Origin: Sheuella amnicola
GTDB lineage: Bacteria; Pseudomonadota; Gammaproteobacteria; Burkholderiales; Burkholderiaceae_B
NCBI RefSeq assembly: GCF_010499255.1
Contig: NZ_JAAGRN010000008.1
Location: 62,001-126,000 of the forward strand
Length of the DNA: 64,000 bases
Direction: 5' to 3'
The translations under genes were made by a program, and so were the position numbers. The stretch's first letter is position 1; each line of letters begins with the position of its first letter. Of this stretch, positions 28,521 through 37,451 are shown one piece after another. The notes below the pieces were generated by a model, which was not told the DNA's origin, made no database searches, and was given only the letters and a program-made list of their open reading frames with translations.

Positions 28521-29399
28521 ATGCGCAGCAAACTCTTCGTTCCGGGCTCCAGACCCGAACTATTCGATAAAGCATTGAACAGTCAGGCCGATGGCCTTTC
28601 GTTCGATCTGGAAGATGCGGTCGCCGCGGCCAAAAAGGATGAAGCTCGCGAGACGCTTAAAACATGGCTGCAATCTTGCGCGGCGCGCAACAGCCAAAAA
28701 GTCATCATTGTTCGGGTCAATGCCATGGATACACCTTATTTCGAGCGGGATATCGCCGAAATCGTTCAGCCCGGGCTCGACATGATCAATCTGCCCAAGC
28801 CGGATAGCGCGCAAGCTGTTTTGGAGGCTATTGAATTGATCGAACAAGCCGAAAAAAGAAACCAGGTTAATCGCGACGGATCGTCCGCCGTCCAATTGTT
28901 GCTTAACATTGAGACGCCAAAAGCGTTGAGGATCGCCTATGAACTGGCGAGTGCCCATCCCCGCGTTTCTGGACTACAGCTTGGGCTTGCCGATTTATTT
29001 GAACCTGCCTCGATTTCACGAAACGAAACATTCGCGGTCCATTATGCAATGATGCAAGTCAAAATGGCTGCAACTGAAGCCGGAATTGCTGCATTTGATG
29101 GAGCATTTGCAAATATCAAGGATACCGAGGGCTTCAGGGCGGAAGCCGCTTTTGCGGCCAGATTGGGATTCACCGGCAAAAGCTGCATCCATCCGACCCA
29201 AATTACCATGGCTAATGAGGCTTTCCGCCCCGACGATGCGTCGATCGCGCACGCGCTCAAAGTGATCCAAGCCGCCGAAAAAGCCGACGCAGAAGGTTTA
29301 GGCGCTTATGTAGTCGATGGCAAAATGATTGACCCACCCTTTGTCCAAAGCGCATTGAAACTGGTTGCGCAAGCACGTCAAATGGGCTTGATCGAATAA
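28521..29399 (+). CDS. HpcH/HpaI aldolase/citrate lyase beta-type CoA-ester lyase (CitE-like)
   Basis: This 292-residue TIM-barrel protein belongs to the CitE-like group that cleaves citramalyl-CoA, malyl-CoA or similar beta-hydroxyacyl-CoAs. The marks are RSKLFVPGSRPELFDKAL at the start, DGLSFDLEDAV with the acidic metal site, and LQLGLADLFEP. It leads the rightward arm of the divergon, followed by a Bug receptor and a CaiB-type CoA transferase. Together with the transferase it would activate and split a hydroxy-dicarboxylate into pyruvate or glyoxylate plus an acyl-CoA, as in itaconate and mesaconate breakdown. This role is inferred from family and context. Confidence 0.87.
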   Translation: MRSKLFVPGSRPELFDKALNSQADGLSFDLEDAVAAAKKDEARETLKTWLQSCAARNSQKVIIVRVNAMDTPYFERDIAEIVQPGLDMINLPKPDSAQAVLEAIELIEQAEKRNQVNRDGSSAVQLLLNIETPKALRIAYELASAHPRVSGLQLGLADLFEPASISRNETFAVHYAMMQVKMAATEAGIAAFDGAFANIKDTEGFRAEAAFAARLGFTGKSCIHPTQITMANEAFRPDDASIAHALKVIQAAEKADAEGLGAYVVDGKMIDPPFVQSALKLVAQARQMGLIE

Positions 29400-29419
29400 C
29401 CATATCCGGATGCATCAAT

Positions 29420-30391
29420 ATGCTTATCAAACTCATTCCAGCCCTGATAGCGTCTGTCGCCGTACATGCAACTTGCCTGGCTCAAGCCGGTTCAAGCTAT
29501 CCAAGTAAACCTATCACCTTATTGGTCGGAAGTGCTCCGGGAGGCTCGAACGACACGTTTGCTCGCGCGATTGCCAAGCCTTTGCAACAAGCCCTGGGCC
29601 AAGTCGTTGTCGTTGAGAACAAGCCCGCGGCCGGTGGCATTCTGGCCAATAGCTTATTGGCCAAAGCGCCTGCGGATGGCTATACGCTCGCTGTGGTGTC
29701 CTCGACATTCACGACAGGCGCTGCAATCCGGACGAATTTGCCATATGACGCCGGAAAAAGCTTTGCGCCCGTGATCATGATGGCCTCTGGCCCTTTGCTG
29801 GTGACCGTCGGCAAACAAACGGCGATTAAAACAATCCCCGATCTGGTGAGTTACGCAAAACAACACCCTGGCAAACTGAACTATGGCACTTCGGGGGTGG
29901 GAAGCATCAATCAATTTGCAACCGAGTTGCTCAGCGATGCTGCCGGTATTAAGTTGACTCATGTCCCTTATAAAGGGATGAACCCGGCCGTGACTGATTT
30001 AATTGGTGGTCAAATCGACCTGCTGATCGCAAGCGCACCCTCCCTACTTTCACAAGTCAAGGGGGATAAAATTCGCGCCATCGCAGTGACGACCGCAGAA
30101 CGATCACCTGTCACCCCGAATCTGCCCGGATTAAAAGAATCCGGATATAAAAAAGGCTCGGTGGATTTGTGGTGGGGCGTTCTGGCGCCCGCAGGCACTC
30201 CAGATCCTATTCTGGATCGGCTACACGATTCGATCGACCGCATTTTGCAGTCGGACGACATGAAGGCATTTTTCCTAAAAGAAGGCGCCTTGCCTGTGCT
30301 GAAATCGCGGGCTGATTTCGGCAAACATCTGGCAGATGAAATCAAGCGATGGAAAGTCATCGCCGCAACCGCTGACATTCAACCCGAATAG
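29420..30391 (+). CDS. Bug/TctC-family periplasmic solute receptor (2)
   Basis: This 323-residue receptor has an N-terminal export signal (LIKLIPALIASVAVHATCLA, cleavage near LAQA) and the Bug pattern: YPSKPITLLVGSAPGGSNDTFAR, VVVENKPAAGGILAN and KAPADGYTLAVVSS. It sits between the CitE-like lyase and the CaiB transferase in one operon and probably binds the substrate or a related acid in the periplasm. It is the second receptor in the divergon, so the two may differ in ligand. No membrane permease is encoded nearby. Confidence 0.9.
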   Translation: MLIKLIPALIASVAVHATCLAQAGSSYPSKPITLLVGSAPGGSNDTFARAIAKPLQQALGQVVVVENKPAAGGILANSLLAKAPADGYTLAVVSSTFTTGAAIRTNLPYDAGKSFAPVIMMASGPLLVTVGKQTAIKTIPDLVSYAKQHPGKLNYGTSGVGSINQFATELLSDAAGIKLTHVPYKGMNPAVTDLIGGQIDLLIASAPSLLSQVKGDKIRAIAVTTAERSPVTPNLPGLKESGYKKGSVDLWWGVLAPAGTPDPILDRLHDSIDRILQSDDMKAFFLKEGALPVLKSRADFGKHLADEIKRWKVIAATADIQPE

Positions 30392-30416
30392 ACGTCGACA
30401 TACTCTTTAATTCATC

Positions 30417-31610
30417 ATGACAACTTCAGCTCAGCCCAACATGGCAAACAGGCTCAACCGCAAAGGGGCAACCGGCCCACTGACCGGTGTGCGTGTTCTG
30501 GACCTATCCGCATACATCGCCGGCCCTTACGGTTGCTCTTTACTGGCTGACCAAGGCGCCGAGGTAATCAAAATCGAGCCCCCGGCAGGCGACAATCTGC
30601 GCAAATACCCCTCGACGCTTGAAACCGAAAGCCGTGCGTTTCTGGGCGTGAATCGCAGTAAATTCGGCGTGATGCTGGATTTGAAAAATCCGAAGGATCT
30701 GGCCAGACTGATGATGCTGATTCGTACGGCGGATGTTCTTGTGCACAATTTCAGGCCCAGCGTGGCGCCCAGGTTGGGTATTAGTCATGAACAATTGCAT
30801 GCGATCAATCCCAGGTTGATTTATTGCGCAGTCAGTGGTTATGGCGAAACTGGTCCGCTTAAAGAAAAAGCCGGTTACGACCAGGTGTTGCAAACTATGA
30901 CCGGCATGTGCACCATGCAGGGCAAAAAAGATGGCCCCCCCGAAATTCTGTACGGCTCCGTTGTCGACTACTATGCCGCCGCGCTAGTCGCGGCAGGCGT
31001 GTCTTCCGCGCTCTACGAGCGGGAGCGCAGCGGCATCGGACAATTTGTCGGCGTATCCTTGTTGACCGCCGCGCTCACCATGCAGTCGGCAAGGCTCATC
31101 TGGGCCGAGAGCGAAGGTCGCGATGTAGGCAGGGATATGCGCTCCGGGGGAATCACAGGCCTGCACCCGACAAAAGACGGGTATCTATACATTTCAGCCA
31201 ATACGGCGCATTTCTGGAGAGCGCTTTGCCATAAAGTCGGCCTGGATGCACTTGCGGATGACGAGAGGTTCGACACCGTGCGCAAACGTGCGCAACAGCA
31301 AAGCGTGATTGTGCCGATATTGCGCGAGGCGCTGGCCAAAAAATCCGCCCTCGAATGGGAAGCGATTTTTGGCGAAGAGGTTCCAAGCTCCGCGGCGCGC
31401 AGCGTCGAAGATATGTTCGATCATCCACAGGTCCTTGCGCAAGACATGATCGGACAGTTCAAGCACCCGGTAGTTGGAAATTATCGTGGCCTCAAGCGCA
31501 CCATCCAATTTAGCCGCACACCAGGACCGGAGGCATTTACCGCTCCAACGCTTGGTCAGCATAATGATGCCGTTCTAGACGAATCCGATCCGACAAAAAA
31601 TAAACCTTAG
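30417..31610 (+). CDS. CaiB/BaiF CoA-transferase family protein
   Basis: This 397-residue class III CoA transferase has the N-terminal fold GPLTGVRVLDLSAYIAGPYGCSLLADQGAEVIKIE and a conserved aspartate in GSVVDYYAAALVAAG, which forms the aspartyl-CoA intermediate in this class. It has no AGHDxNY pattern (it reads AGYDQVLQTM), so it is a transferase rather than the racemase type seen at 17171. It probably moves CoA from succinyl-CoA or acetyl-CoA to the free acid that the CitE-like lyase later cleaves. The amidohydrolase gene follows after four bases. Confidence 0.88.
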   Translation: MTTSAQPNMANRLNRKGATGPLTGVRVLDLSAYIAGPYGCSLLADQGAEVIKIEPPAGDNLRKYPSTLETESRAFLGVNRSKFGVMLDLKNPKDLARLMMLIRTADVLVHNFRPSVAPRLGISHEQLHAINPRLIYCAVSGYGETGPLKEKAGYDQVLQTMTGMCTMQGKKDGPPEILYGSVVDYYAAALVAAGVSSALYERERSGIGQFVGVSLLTAALTMQSARLIWAESEGRDVGRDMRSGGITGLHPTKDGYLYISANTAHFWRALCHKVGLDALADDERFDTVRKRAQQQSVIVPILREALAKKSALEWEAIFGEEVPSSAARSVEDMFDHPQVLAQDMIGQFKHPVVGNYRGLKRTIQFSRTPGPEAFTAPTLGQHNDAVLDESDPTKNKP

Positions 31611-31614
31611 AAAT

Positions 31615-32481
31615 ATGAACATTCCAAACTCAACGGGAACCAACCCTCCGAGCATGCAAGTTCCTCGCCACGCGTGCGACTCTCATATGCATATCTACGA
31701 TGCAAAATTTCCTCGCGCGGCTGATGCGGCAACTCTGCCCGGACTGGCTTCGGTCGCAGAATACAAATTGCTGCAAAAAAGATTGGGCACATCGCGCACC
31801 GTGGTTGTGACGCCCCGCAATTACGACACAGACAATCGGGTAACACTCGATGCGATCAAACAACTTGGGATCAAGGACACTCGCGGTGTCGCTGTTTTGC
31901 GTGACGATGTGACCGATCGCACTCTGCAAGAACTGCATGACGGCGGCATTCGAGGCATCAGGTTTTCGCTCTACACTCCTGCACACGCCGCTGTGAGCTT
32001 CGAAATGGTCGAACCTTTGTCTCGCCGAGTTCACGAACTGGGTTGGCATGTTCAATTGCACTGGACCGCGGATCAGTACGCGCAACACGAGGCCATGCTC
32101 ATGCGCTTGCCCTCCACGATCGTGATCGATCACATGGGCAGAATGCCTCAACCTATTGGCGTTTCGCATCCGGCACACGCCATTATTCGCAAGTTATTGG
32201 ATCAAGGGCGCACCTGGCTCAAACTATCAGGTCCATACTTGGATTCGAAGCAAGGTGCGCAAGGCGAATATCGTGACATCGATGCGGTTGCACGAAGCTG
32301 GATTCAAGCGCGGGCCGATCGACTGGTCTGGGGTAGCGACTGGCCCCACCCCACCGAAAAAGACAAACCTGACGATGCCTTGCTGATTGATCTTCTTGAT
32401 CGTTGGACACAGGATACAAACGTGATACGGAAAATTCTGGTGGACAATCCGGCTTCGCTTTACGGATTCGAAGCCGCTTAA
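31615..32481 (+). CDS. Amidohydrolase-family metal-dependent hydrolase (PF04909 type, LigI-like)
   Basis: This 288-residue TIM-barrel hydrolase has the HxH metal motif (CDSHMHIYD), a central DHMGR and GSDWPHP near the C-terminus. This is the pattern of PF04909 members such as 2-pyrone-4,6-dicarboxylate lactonase and related hydrolases or decarboxylases. It closes the rightward arm of the dicarboxylate divergon. It may open a lactone or ring precursor to give the open-chain acid that the hydro-lyase and lyases process. That is inference; the substrate is unknown. Its stop is only 13 bp from the convergent aroG stop. Confidence 0.85.
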   Translation: MNIPNSTGTNPPSMQVPRHACDSHMHIYDAKFPRAADAATLPGLASVAEYKLLQKRLGTSRTVVVTPRNYDTDNRVTLDAIKQLGIKDTRGVAVLRDDVTDRTLQELHDGGIRGIRFSLYTPAHAAVSFEMVEPLSRRVHELGWHVQLHWTADQYAQHEAMLMRLPSTIVIDHMGRMPQPIGVSHPAHAIIRKLLDQGRTWLKLSGPYLDSKQGAQGEYRDIDAVARSWIQARADRLVWGSDWPHPTEKDKPDDALLIDLLDRWTQDTNVIRKILVDNPASLYGFEAA

Positions 32482-32483
32482 CC

Positions 32484-32505
32484 CCAGAGATCACTCAATC
32501 TCTGG
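32484..32505. terminator. Hairpin overlapping the aroG stop codon
   Basis: CCAGAGAT and ATCTCTGG form an 8-bp stem with a 6-base loop between the convergent amidohydrolase and aroG genes, covering the aroG stop. No T-run follows on either strand, so any terminator role is weak. Confidence 0.35.
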
Positions 32506-33574
32506 CGGCCTGCAGCCCACGCAAGCGGGTGGCCGCATCCCGGATCATCATTTCGGTGCTTGCCCAATCCACGCAACCATCCGTAACCGAACATCCATAA
32601 ATCATCTTGCTGCGATCAGCCTGGATAGGCTGATTGCCAGCCACCAAATTCGATTCGATCATCATGCCTATGATCGATCGGTTTCCGGCAACGATCTGAC
32701 TAATCACGTCGGACATCACAAGAGGTTGTAATTCCGGCTTTTTGTAGCTATTGGCATGCGAACAGTCGACAACAATGTTAGGCGTAAGCTTGGCTTTTTT
32801 CATAGCCTCTTCGGCCAATGAAATCGACACGGTATCGTAATTCGGACGACCGTCGCCACCGCGCAAAACGAGATGGCCATAGGGGTTGCCGGTAGTGTGC
32901 ACAATCGAAACTTGACCGTTGCCGTTGATCCCCATGAATCGGTGCGGCCGGGCGGCAGACAAAATGGCATTAATCGCGATCGAAACATCACCATTGGTTC
33001 CGTTTTTGAAACCGACCGGCGTGGACAATCCCGAGGACATTTCGCGATGAGTCTGTGACTCGGTTGTGCGGGCTCCGATCGCAGTCCAGGTAATCAGATC
33101 GCCCAGATATTGAGGGGATATCGGATCAAGCGCTTCGGAGCCTGCTGGCAGGCCGAGCTCGTTAATGGTGAGTAAAAACTGTCGCGCCAGCAACATTCCC
33201 TCATCGATCCGAAATGAGTCATCCATGTGCGGATCGTTGATATAGCCCTTCCACCCCACAGTGGTGCGAGGCTTTTCAAAATAGACCCGCATGATAATCA
33301 TCAGCACATCGGAGACTTCATCCGATAGCTTCTTGAGTCGTTGCGCATACTCGAGTCCCGCAACCGGATCATGGATGGAGCAGGGTCCGACCACAACAAT
33401 GCGGCGCGGACTCTTGCCTTGAAGAATATCGATCAGATCCGAACGGCCTTTTTCGATCGTCGCCTCGGCCGACTTGGTGATAGGCAACTTGGCATGCACC
33501 TCGTCAGGGGTGGGCATCGGATGAAAGGCGGCAACGTGCAGGTTATCGATGAGGGGTGCGGTCGTCATGGTCAT
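32495..33574 (-). CDS. aroG: 3-deoxy-7-phosphoheptulonate synthase (class I, AroF/G/H type)
   Basis: The enzyme joins phosphoenolpyruvate and erythrose 4-phosphate in the first step of aromatic amino acid synthesis. The 359-residue sequence has the class I marks VVGPCSIHDP, RVYFEKPRTTVGWKGYINDP, GARTTESQTHREMSSGLS, PVGFKNGTNG and VDCSHANS, which carry the phosphate and metal ligands. Which aromatic amino acid inhibits it cannot be told with certainty by eye. A second Met at 33568 is an alternative start. It is a single gene convergent with the catabolic operon and divergent from dinB. Confidence 0.96.
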   Translation of the reverse strand: MTMTTAPLIDNLHVAAFHPMPTPDEVHAKLPITKSAEATIEKGRSDLIDILQGKSPRRIVVVGPCSIHDPVAGLEYAQRLKKLSDEVSDVLMIIMRVYFEKPRTTVGWKGYINDPHMDDSFRIDEGMLLARQFLLTINELGLPAGSEALDPISPQYLGDLITWTAIGARTTESQTHREMSSGLSTPVGFKNGTNGDVSIAINAILSAARPHRFMGINGNGQVSIVHTTGNPYGHLVLRGGDGRPNYDTVSISLAEEAMKKAKLTPNIVVDCSHANSYKKPELQPLVMSDVISQIVAGNRSIIGMMIESNLVAGNQPIQADRSKMIYGCSVTDGCVDWASTEMMIRDAATRLRGLQAARD

Positions 33575-33669
33575 TTAGGATGGCGCAAAAAGCGGTGTAT
33601 TGATTCAGGATTGAAAAGAAACCTAGCGTAGCACCCATTTTAAGGCCGATCTTCAAATACACTTTAGCT

Positions 33670-34815
33670 ATGTCAAGTGCGCGCCGTATCGCTCATATCG
33701 ACATGGATGCCTTCTTCGCTTCCGTCGAATTATTGAGTTATCCAGAACTGCGAGGTCAACCCGTTGTGGTGGGCGGACGCAACGCCGTTGTAAGTCGCGA
33801 CGATGCGGGCCAAGCCCGATTCGCCAGATTAAAAGAATATGCGGGTCGGGGGGTGGTTACGACTTCGACCTACGAGGCACGGGCACTTGGCGTGTTTTCG
33901 GGCATGGGGCTGATGAAGTCGGCTGCACTTGCGCCAGATGCCATTTTGCTGCCAGCCAATTTCGAAGCATATCGCCACTATTCCAGATTATTCAAATCGG
34001 CCGTTGCAAGCATTGCCCCTCATATTGAAGATCGGGGCATTGATGAAATTTATGTGGATTTGACCGAAATCGATGAAGACACGCTCACGCTTGCCCGGCG
34101 CATCAAGGCGCGCGTGCTCGAAGCCACAGGGCTGACCTGTTCGATCGGAATCACCGAGAACAAGTTGCTTTCCAAAATTTGTTCGGATTTGCAAAAACCC
34201 GATGGCATCACAATCCTGGCCAAAGAGGACATTCAAACGCGCATCTGGCCTTTGGCCGCCAAAAAGATCAATGGCATCGGTCCGAAAGCCAATCTGAAGC
34301 TCGAAAGCCTGAATATCAACACAATCGGTCAATTAGCCGCCGCCCCGCTCGAACTGCTCATCGCGCATTTTGGTCGTAGCACTGGCACATGGATGAATCG
34401 GGCAGCCCATGGCATCGACGACCGGCCCGTCGTGACATGGTCCGAACCCAAGTCGATCAGTCGGGAATCCACGTTTGAAAGGGATTTGCACGTGAAAACC
34501 GATCGCACGGTGCTGACGGAAATTTTCACCAACCTTTGCATGCGCCTGGCCGGCGATTTGCTTCGCAAGGGATACGGATGCCGAACGATCGGGATCAAAC
34601 TGAAATTCGCGGATTTTCAGGTTGTCACACGCGACATCACGCTAAAAAACGACATTCATACCGGTGAGGCTATCCGCAAGGTGGCGGGAGAATGTCTCAA
34701 GCGCGTTGAACTGAGCCAGAAAATACGCCTGCTTGGAGTGAGGGCATCAGGCTTGTCGCCCTTATCGCAAGAAAGTTCGCAAAAAAACGCTGAACAAGCC
34801 CAACTTCCCTTTTGA
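33670..34815 (+). CDS. dinB: DNA polymerase IV (Y family)
   Basis: This is an error-prone translesion polymerase. The palm catalytic acids are D11 (HIDMDAFFAS) and the Asp-Glu of GIDEIYVDLTE, and VVTTSTYEARALGVFSGM forms the finger motif. About 25 extra residues (SRDDAGQARFARLKEYAGRG) lie between VVVGG and VVTTSTYEAR compared with Escherichia coli DinB. The last four residues, QLPF, form a C-terminal beta-clamp-binding motif. No LexA box of the CTGT-N8-ACAG type is visible in the 95 bp upstream, so SOS control is not supported here. Confidence 0.95.
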   Translation: MSSARRIAHIDMDAFFASVELLSYPELRGQPVVVGGRNAVVSRDDAGQARFARLKEYAGRGVVTTSTYEARALGVFSGMGLMKSAALAPDAILLPANFEAYRHYSRLFKSAVASIAPHIEDRGIDEIYVDLTEIDEDTLTLARRIKARVLEATGLTCSIGITENKLLSKICSDLQKPDGITILAKEDIQTRIWPLAAKKINGIGPKANLKLESLNINTIGQLAAAPLELLIAHFGRSTGTWMNRAAHGIDDRPVVTWSEPKSISRESTFERDLHVKTDRTVLTEIFTNLCMRLAGDLLRKGYGCRTIGIKLKFADFQVVTRDITLKNDIHTGEAIRKVAGECLKRVELSQKIRLLGVRASGLSPLSQESSQKNAEQAQLPF

Positions 34816-34904
34816 AAGTTATAAGCAAACAAAAAATGAATCTTTGACCTCTCGAGACTCAAGACCTAGCCTAGCTGATTCAGGAAATTTGCCAGGTCAG
34901 ACAT

Positions 34905-36620
34905 ATGTACCAACTCAATGCATTCGACACCGCTCGCCTTCAGGAGCGTGCCAACCAGCTAGCGGGACAAATCAGTCGCAACCAGCAGGGAAAACTGAGC
35001 GATGATCACCTCAAACCGCTGCGTTTGCAAAATGGTTTGTATATTCAGCGTCATGCGCCCATGTTGCGAATCGCCATTGCCTACGGGATGCTCAACAGCC
35101 GGCAATTGCGGGCACTCGCCGATGTGGCTCGACGCTACGACAAAGGCTACGGACATCTAACGACGCGCCAGAACATGCAGCTGAACTGGATATCACTGGA
35201 TGATGCACCCAAAGCCCTGTCGGATTTGGCCCAAGTTGGATTACACGGCATTCAGTCAAGCGGAAACTGTTTGCGTAACATCACCAGCGATGCTTTGGCC
35301 GGTATCGCTCCGGAAGAAATACTCGATCCACGCCCTTATGCGGAACTGTTGCGGCAATGGAGCACTTTTCATCCGGAGCTTTGCTTCTTGCCGCGCAAAT
35401 TCAAGGTCGCACTGACAGGTACGCCGGAAGATCGGGCATTGGTTCAAATCCACGACATGGCTTTTGAAGTTGTTCAGGCCGAACCTGCAGTATTTCGCGT
35501 ACGCGTGGGCGGCGGGCTGGGTAGAACGCCCATTCTCGGTCCTGTCATCAAAGAACGGTTGGACTGGGGGGACTTGCTGACTTACACCCATGCTGTGATG
35601 CGTGTGTATAACGAACTGGGGCGGCGCGACAATTTAACTAAGGCACGCATCAAAATCCTGGTGCGCACAGTTGGGCTGGAAACCTTCAGGGAAATGGTTG
35701 AACAGGAATGGCAACGTTTGCGCCATGGGGTACACAAATTGCCTGCAGCGGAACTTGAACGCGTTAAGGAATCGTTCGCGGAACCGGATTGGTCAGCGGG
35801 CGAACTCCATCCTAACTTATATCGAGTCTTTGAAGACAAGGATCAGAAATCTTTCGAGCGCTGGCTGTCAAAAAACAGATTAGCAAACCGTCACAAGGGA
35901 TTTGCAGCGATACTTGTTCCGCTTAAAGCCAAAACCCGACCACCAGGGGATGTGACAAGCGATGAGATGGAGGCGCTTGCCGATATTGCCGACCGGTTCA
36001 GTCAGGGATTTATCCGCGTCAGTCATACACAGGATTTTGTCTTGCCTGCTGTGAAGGAAAAGGATTTGCCGCGACTCTACGAAGCTTTGCGCGAGATCAA
36101 TCTCCATCATGCCGTTGGCGGGCTAATCGGCGCAATGGTTGCCTGTCCCGGTGGCGATTTTTGCGCGCTGGCCAATGCGCGTTCGATTCCGGTCGCTCAA
36201 GACATCGCTTCACGATTCGACTCGCTAGACGCACAAGAGAACATCGGCCCGCTGGACCTCAGGATATCAGGTTGCATGAATAGCTGTGGTCATCATCATG
36301 TCGGTCATATCGGCATTCTCGGCGTAGACAAAGATGGTGCTGCCTTTTATCAAATGCTGCTTGGTGGTCATTCCGGACATGGCGCCCCTGCCGCGCTTGG
36401 CACCATTATCGGCCGAGCTTTTGCCGAAGACGAAATCGCAGACGCTGTCGAAGAAGTCATCGACACTTATCTGGAAAACCGGCTTGCGGGCGAGACTTTT
36501 CGTCAGGCGGTCGAGAGGCTAGGCAAACAAATATTCGCCAACGCAGCGGACGCAATTCGCAAACCTGCAAAAAAACGTGATGATGTGCACGCAACAGAAA
36601 CGGCGGGAGACATCGCATGA
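34905..36620 (+). CDS. cysI: Assimilatory sulfite reductase hemoprotein subunit (nitrite/sulfite reductase family)
   Basis: This 571-residue siroheme protein should reduce sulfite to sulfide. GYGHLTTRQNMQLNWI and GNCLRNITSDALAGI are ferredoxin-like repeat segments. The four cluster/siroheme cysteines are in CPGGDFC (C-x5-C) and SGCMNSCGHHH (C-x3-C). The next gene is the siroheme methyltransferase, whose ATG overlaps the cysI stop, followed by a DUF934 gene. This set is typical of sulfur assimilation in betaproteobacteria. No flavoprotein cysJ, cysH or cysDN lies next to it, so electrons must come from a partner encoded elsewhere. A nitrite reductase role is less likely given the DUF934 partner. 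Confidence 0.92.
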   Translation: MYQLNAFDTARLQERANQLAGQISRNQQGKLSDDHLKPLRLQNGLYIQRHAPMLRIAIAYGMLNSRQLRALADVARRYDKGYGHLTTRQNMQLNWISLDDAPKALSDLAQVGLHGIQSSGNCLRNITSDALAGIAPEEILDPRPYAELLRQWSTFHPELCFLPRKFKVALTGTPEDRALVQIHDMAFEVVQAEPAVFRVRVGGGLGRTPILGPVIKERLDWGDLLTYTHAVMRVYNELGRRDNLTKARIKILVRTVGLETFREMVEQEWQRLRHGVHKLPAAELERVKESFAEPDWSAGELHPNLYRVFEDKDQKSFERWLSKNRLANRHKGFAAILVPLKAKTRPPGDVTSDEMEALADIADRFSQGFIRVSHTQDFVLPAVKEKDLPRLYEALREINLHHAVGGLIGAMVACPGGDFCALANARSIPVAQDIASRFDSLDAQENIGPLDLRISGCMNSCGHHHVGHIGILGVDKDGAAFYQMLLGGHSGHGAPAALGTIIGRAFAEDEIADAVEEVIDTYLENRLAGETFRQAVERLGKQIFANAADAIRKPAKKRDDVHATETAGDIA

Positions 36621-37417
36621 AAGTCTGGCTGATAGGCGCGGGTCCGGGCGATCCTGAACTCATCACGCGCAAAGCCTGGAGGTTGTTGAGCCAAGCCGAA
36701 GTCATCCTGCATGATGCCCTAATGGACGTTGAGGGCATGAAGATGGCAAACCTCAACGCGAAATGGGTGGAAGTTGGAAAGCGCAATGACCAACCATCGG
36801 TTGAGCAGGCCTTTATCTGTCGGGCACTTGTTGGCTACGCCAAACAGGGGTTAAATGTTGTGCGCCTTAAGGGTGGCGACCCATCGATTTTCGGACGTGC
36901 GGCAGAAGAAATCCGCGCGTGCAGGGAAAATGGCATAGACATCGAAATCGTTCCAGGTGTCACCGCGGCCTGCTCTGCCGCAGCTGATTTACAAACCAGC
37001 CTGACTTTGCGAGGTGTATCCAGAAGTGTGGCATTCGTGACGCCTCGCGTTGGACGGCGTGAAACCGACAATGATCAACAATGGCTAAGATGCGCGCTTG
37101 TCGCCGAAACCGTAGTGCTTTACATGGCCGGCACACAGGCCAAAGAGGTTGGCACATTGCTCATTGAGGGTGGTCGTCATCCCGATACGCCTGTTTGCGT
37201 GGTTGAATCGGCCAGCCGCTCAGGCGCGCGATTGAAATTGAAATTGGCCGACATCGCACAAAACGGCCTAGAACATTATGCAGGGCCTGTTAGCTTACTG
37301 GTCGGAGAGGCCCTTGGACTAGCCAAGGTTCAATCAGAATCGGAATCGCAGTCGGATCCGTTTTGCGCAAATGCACCTCTTGATAAAGCCATCACGCAAG
37401 CAATCGCCTTTGGTTGA
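36617..37417 (+). CDS. cobA: Uroporphyrinogen-III C-methyltransferase
   Basis: The enzyme uses SAM to methylate uroporphyrinogen III twice, giving precorrin-2 for siroheme. The 266-residue sequence has VWLIGAGPGDPELITRKAW, VRLKGGDPSIFGRAAEE and VPGVTAACSAAA, the standard SUMT motifs. It lacks the CysG N-terminal oxidase/ferrochelatase domain, so a separate enzyme must finish siroheme. Its start overlaps the cysI stop (ATGA), coupling cofactor supply to the hemoprotein. The C-terminal 30 residues are Ser/Glu/Gln-rich and nonconserved. Confidence 0.94.
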   Translation: MKVWLIGAGPGDPELITRKAWRLLSQAEVILHDALMDVEGMKMANLNAKWVEVGKRNDQPSVEQAFICRALVGYAKQGLNVVRLKGGDPSIFGRAAEEIRACRENGIDIEIVPGVTAACSAAADLQTSLTLRGVSRSVAFVTPRVGRRETDNDQQWLRCALVAETVVLYMAGTQAKEVGTLLIEGGRHPDTPVCVVESASRSGARLKLKLADIAQNGLEHYAGPVSLLVGEALGLAKVQSESESQSDPFCANAPLDKAITQAIAFG

Positions 37418-37451
37418 ACCGACATTTGGAACAAGACATGAGGAAACCGAC

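Noticed and set aside
33575-33669. LexA/SOS box before dinB
   Set aside because: No CTGT-N8-ACAG-type site is visible in the intergenic region.
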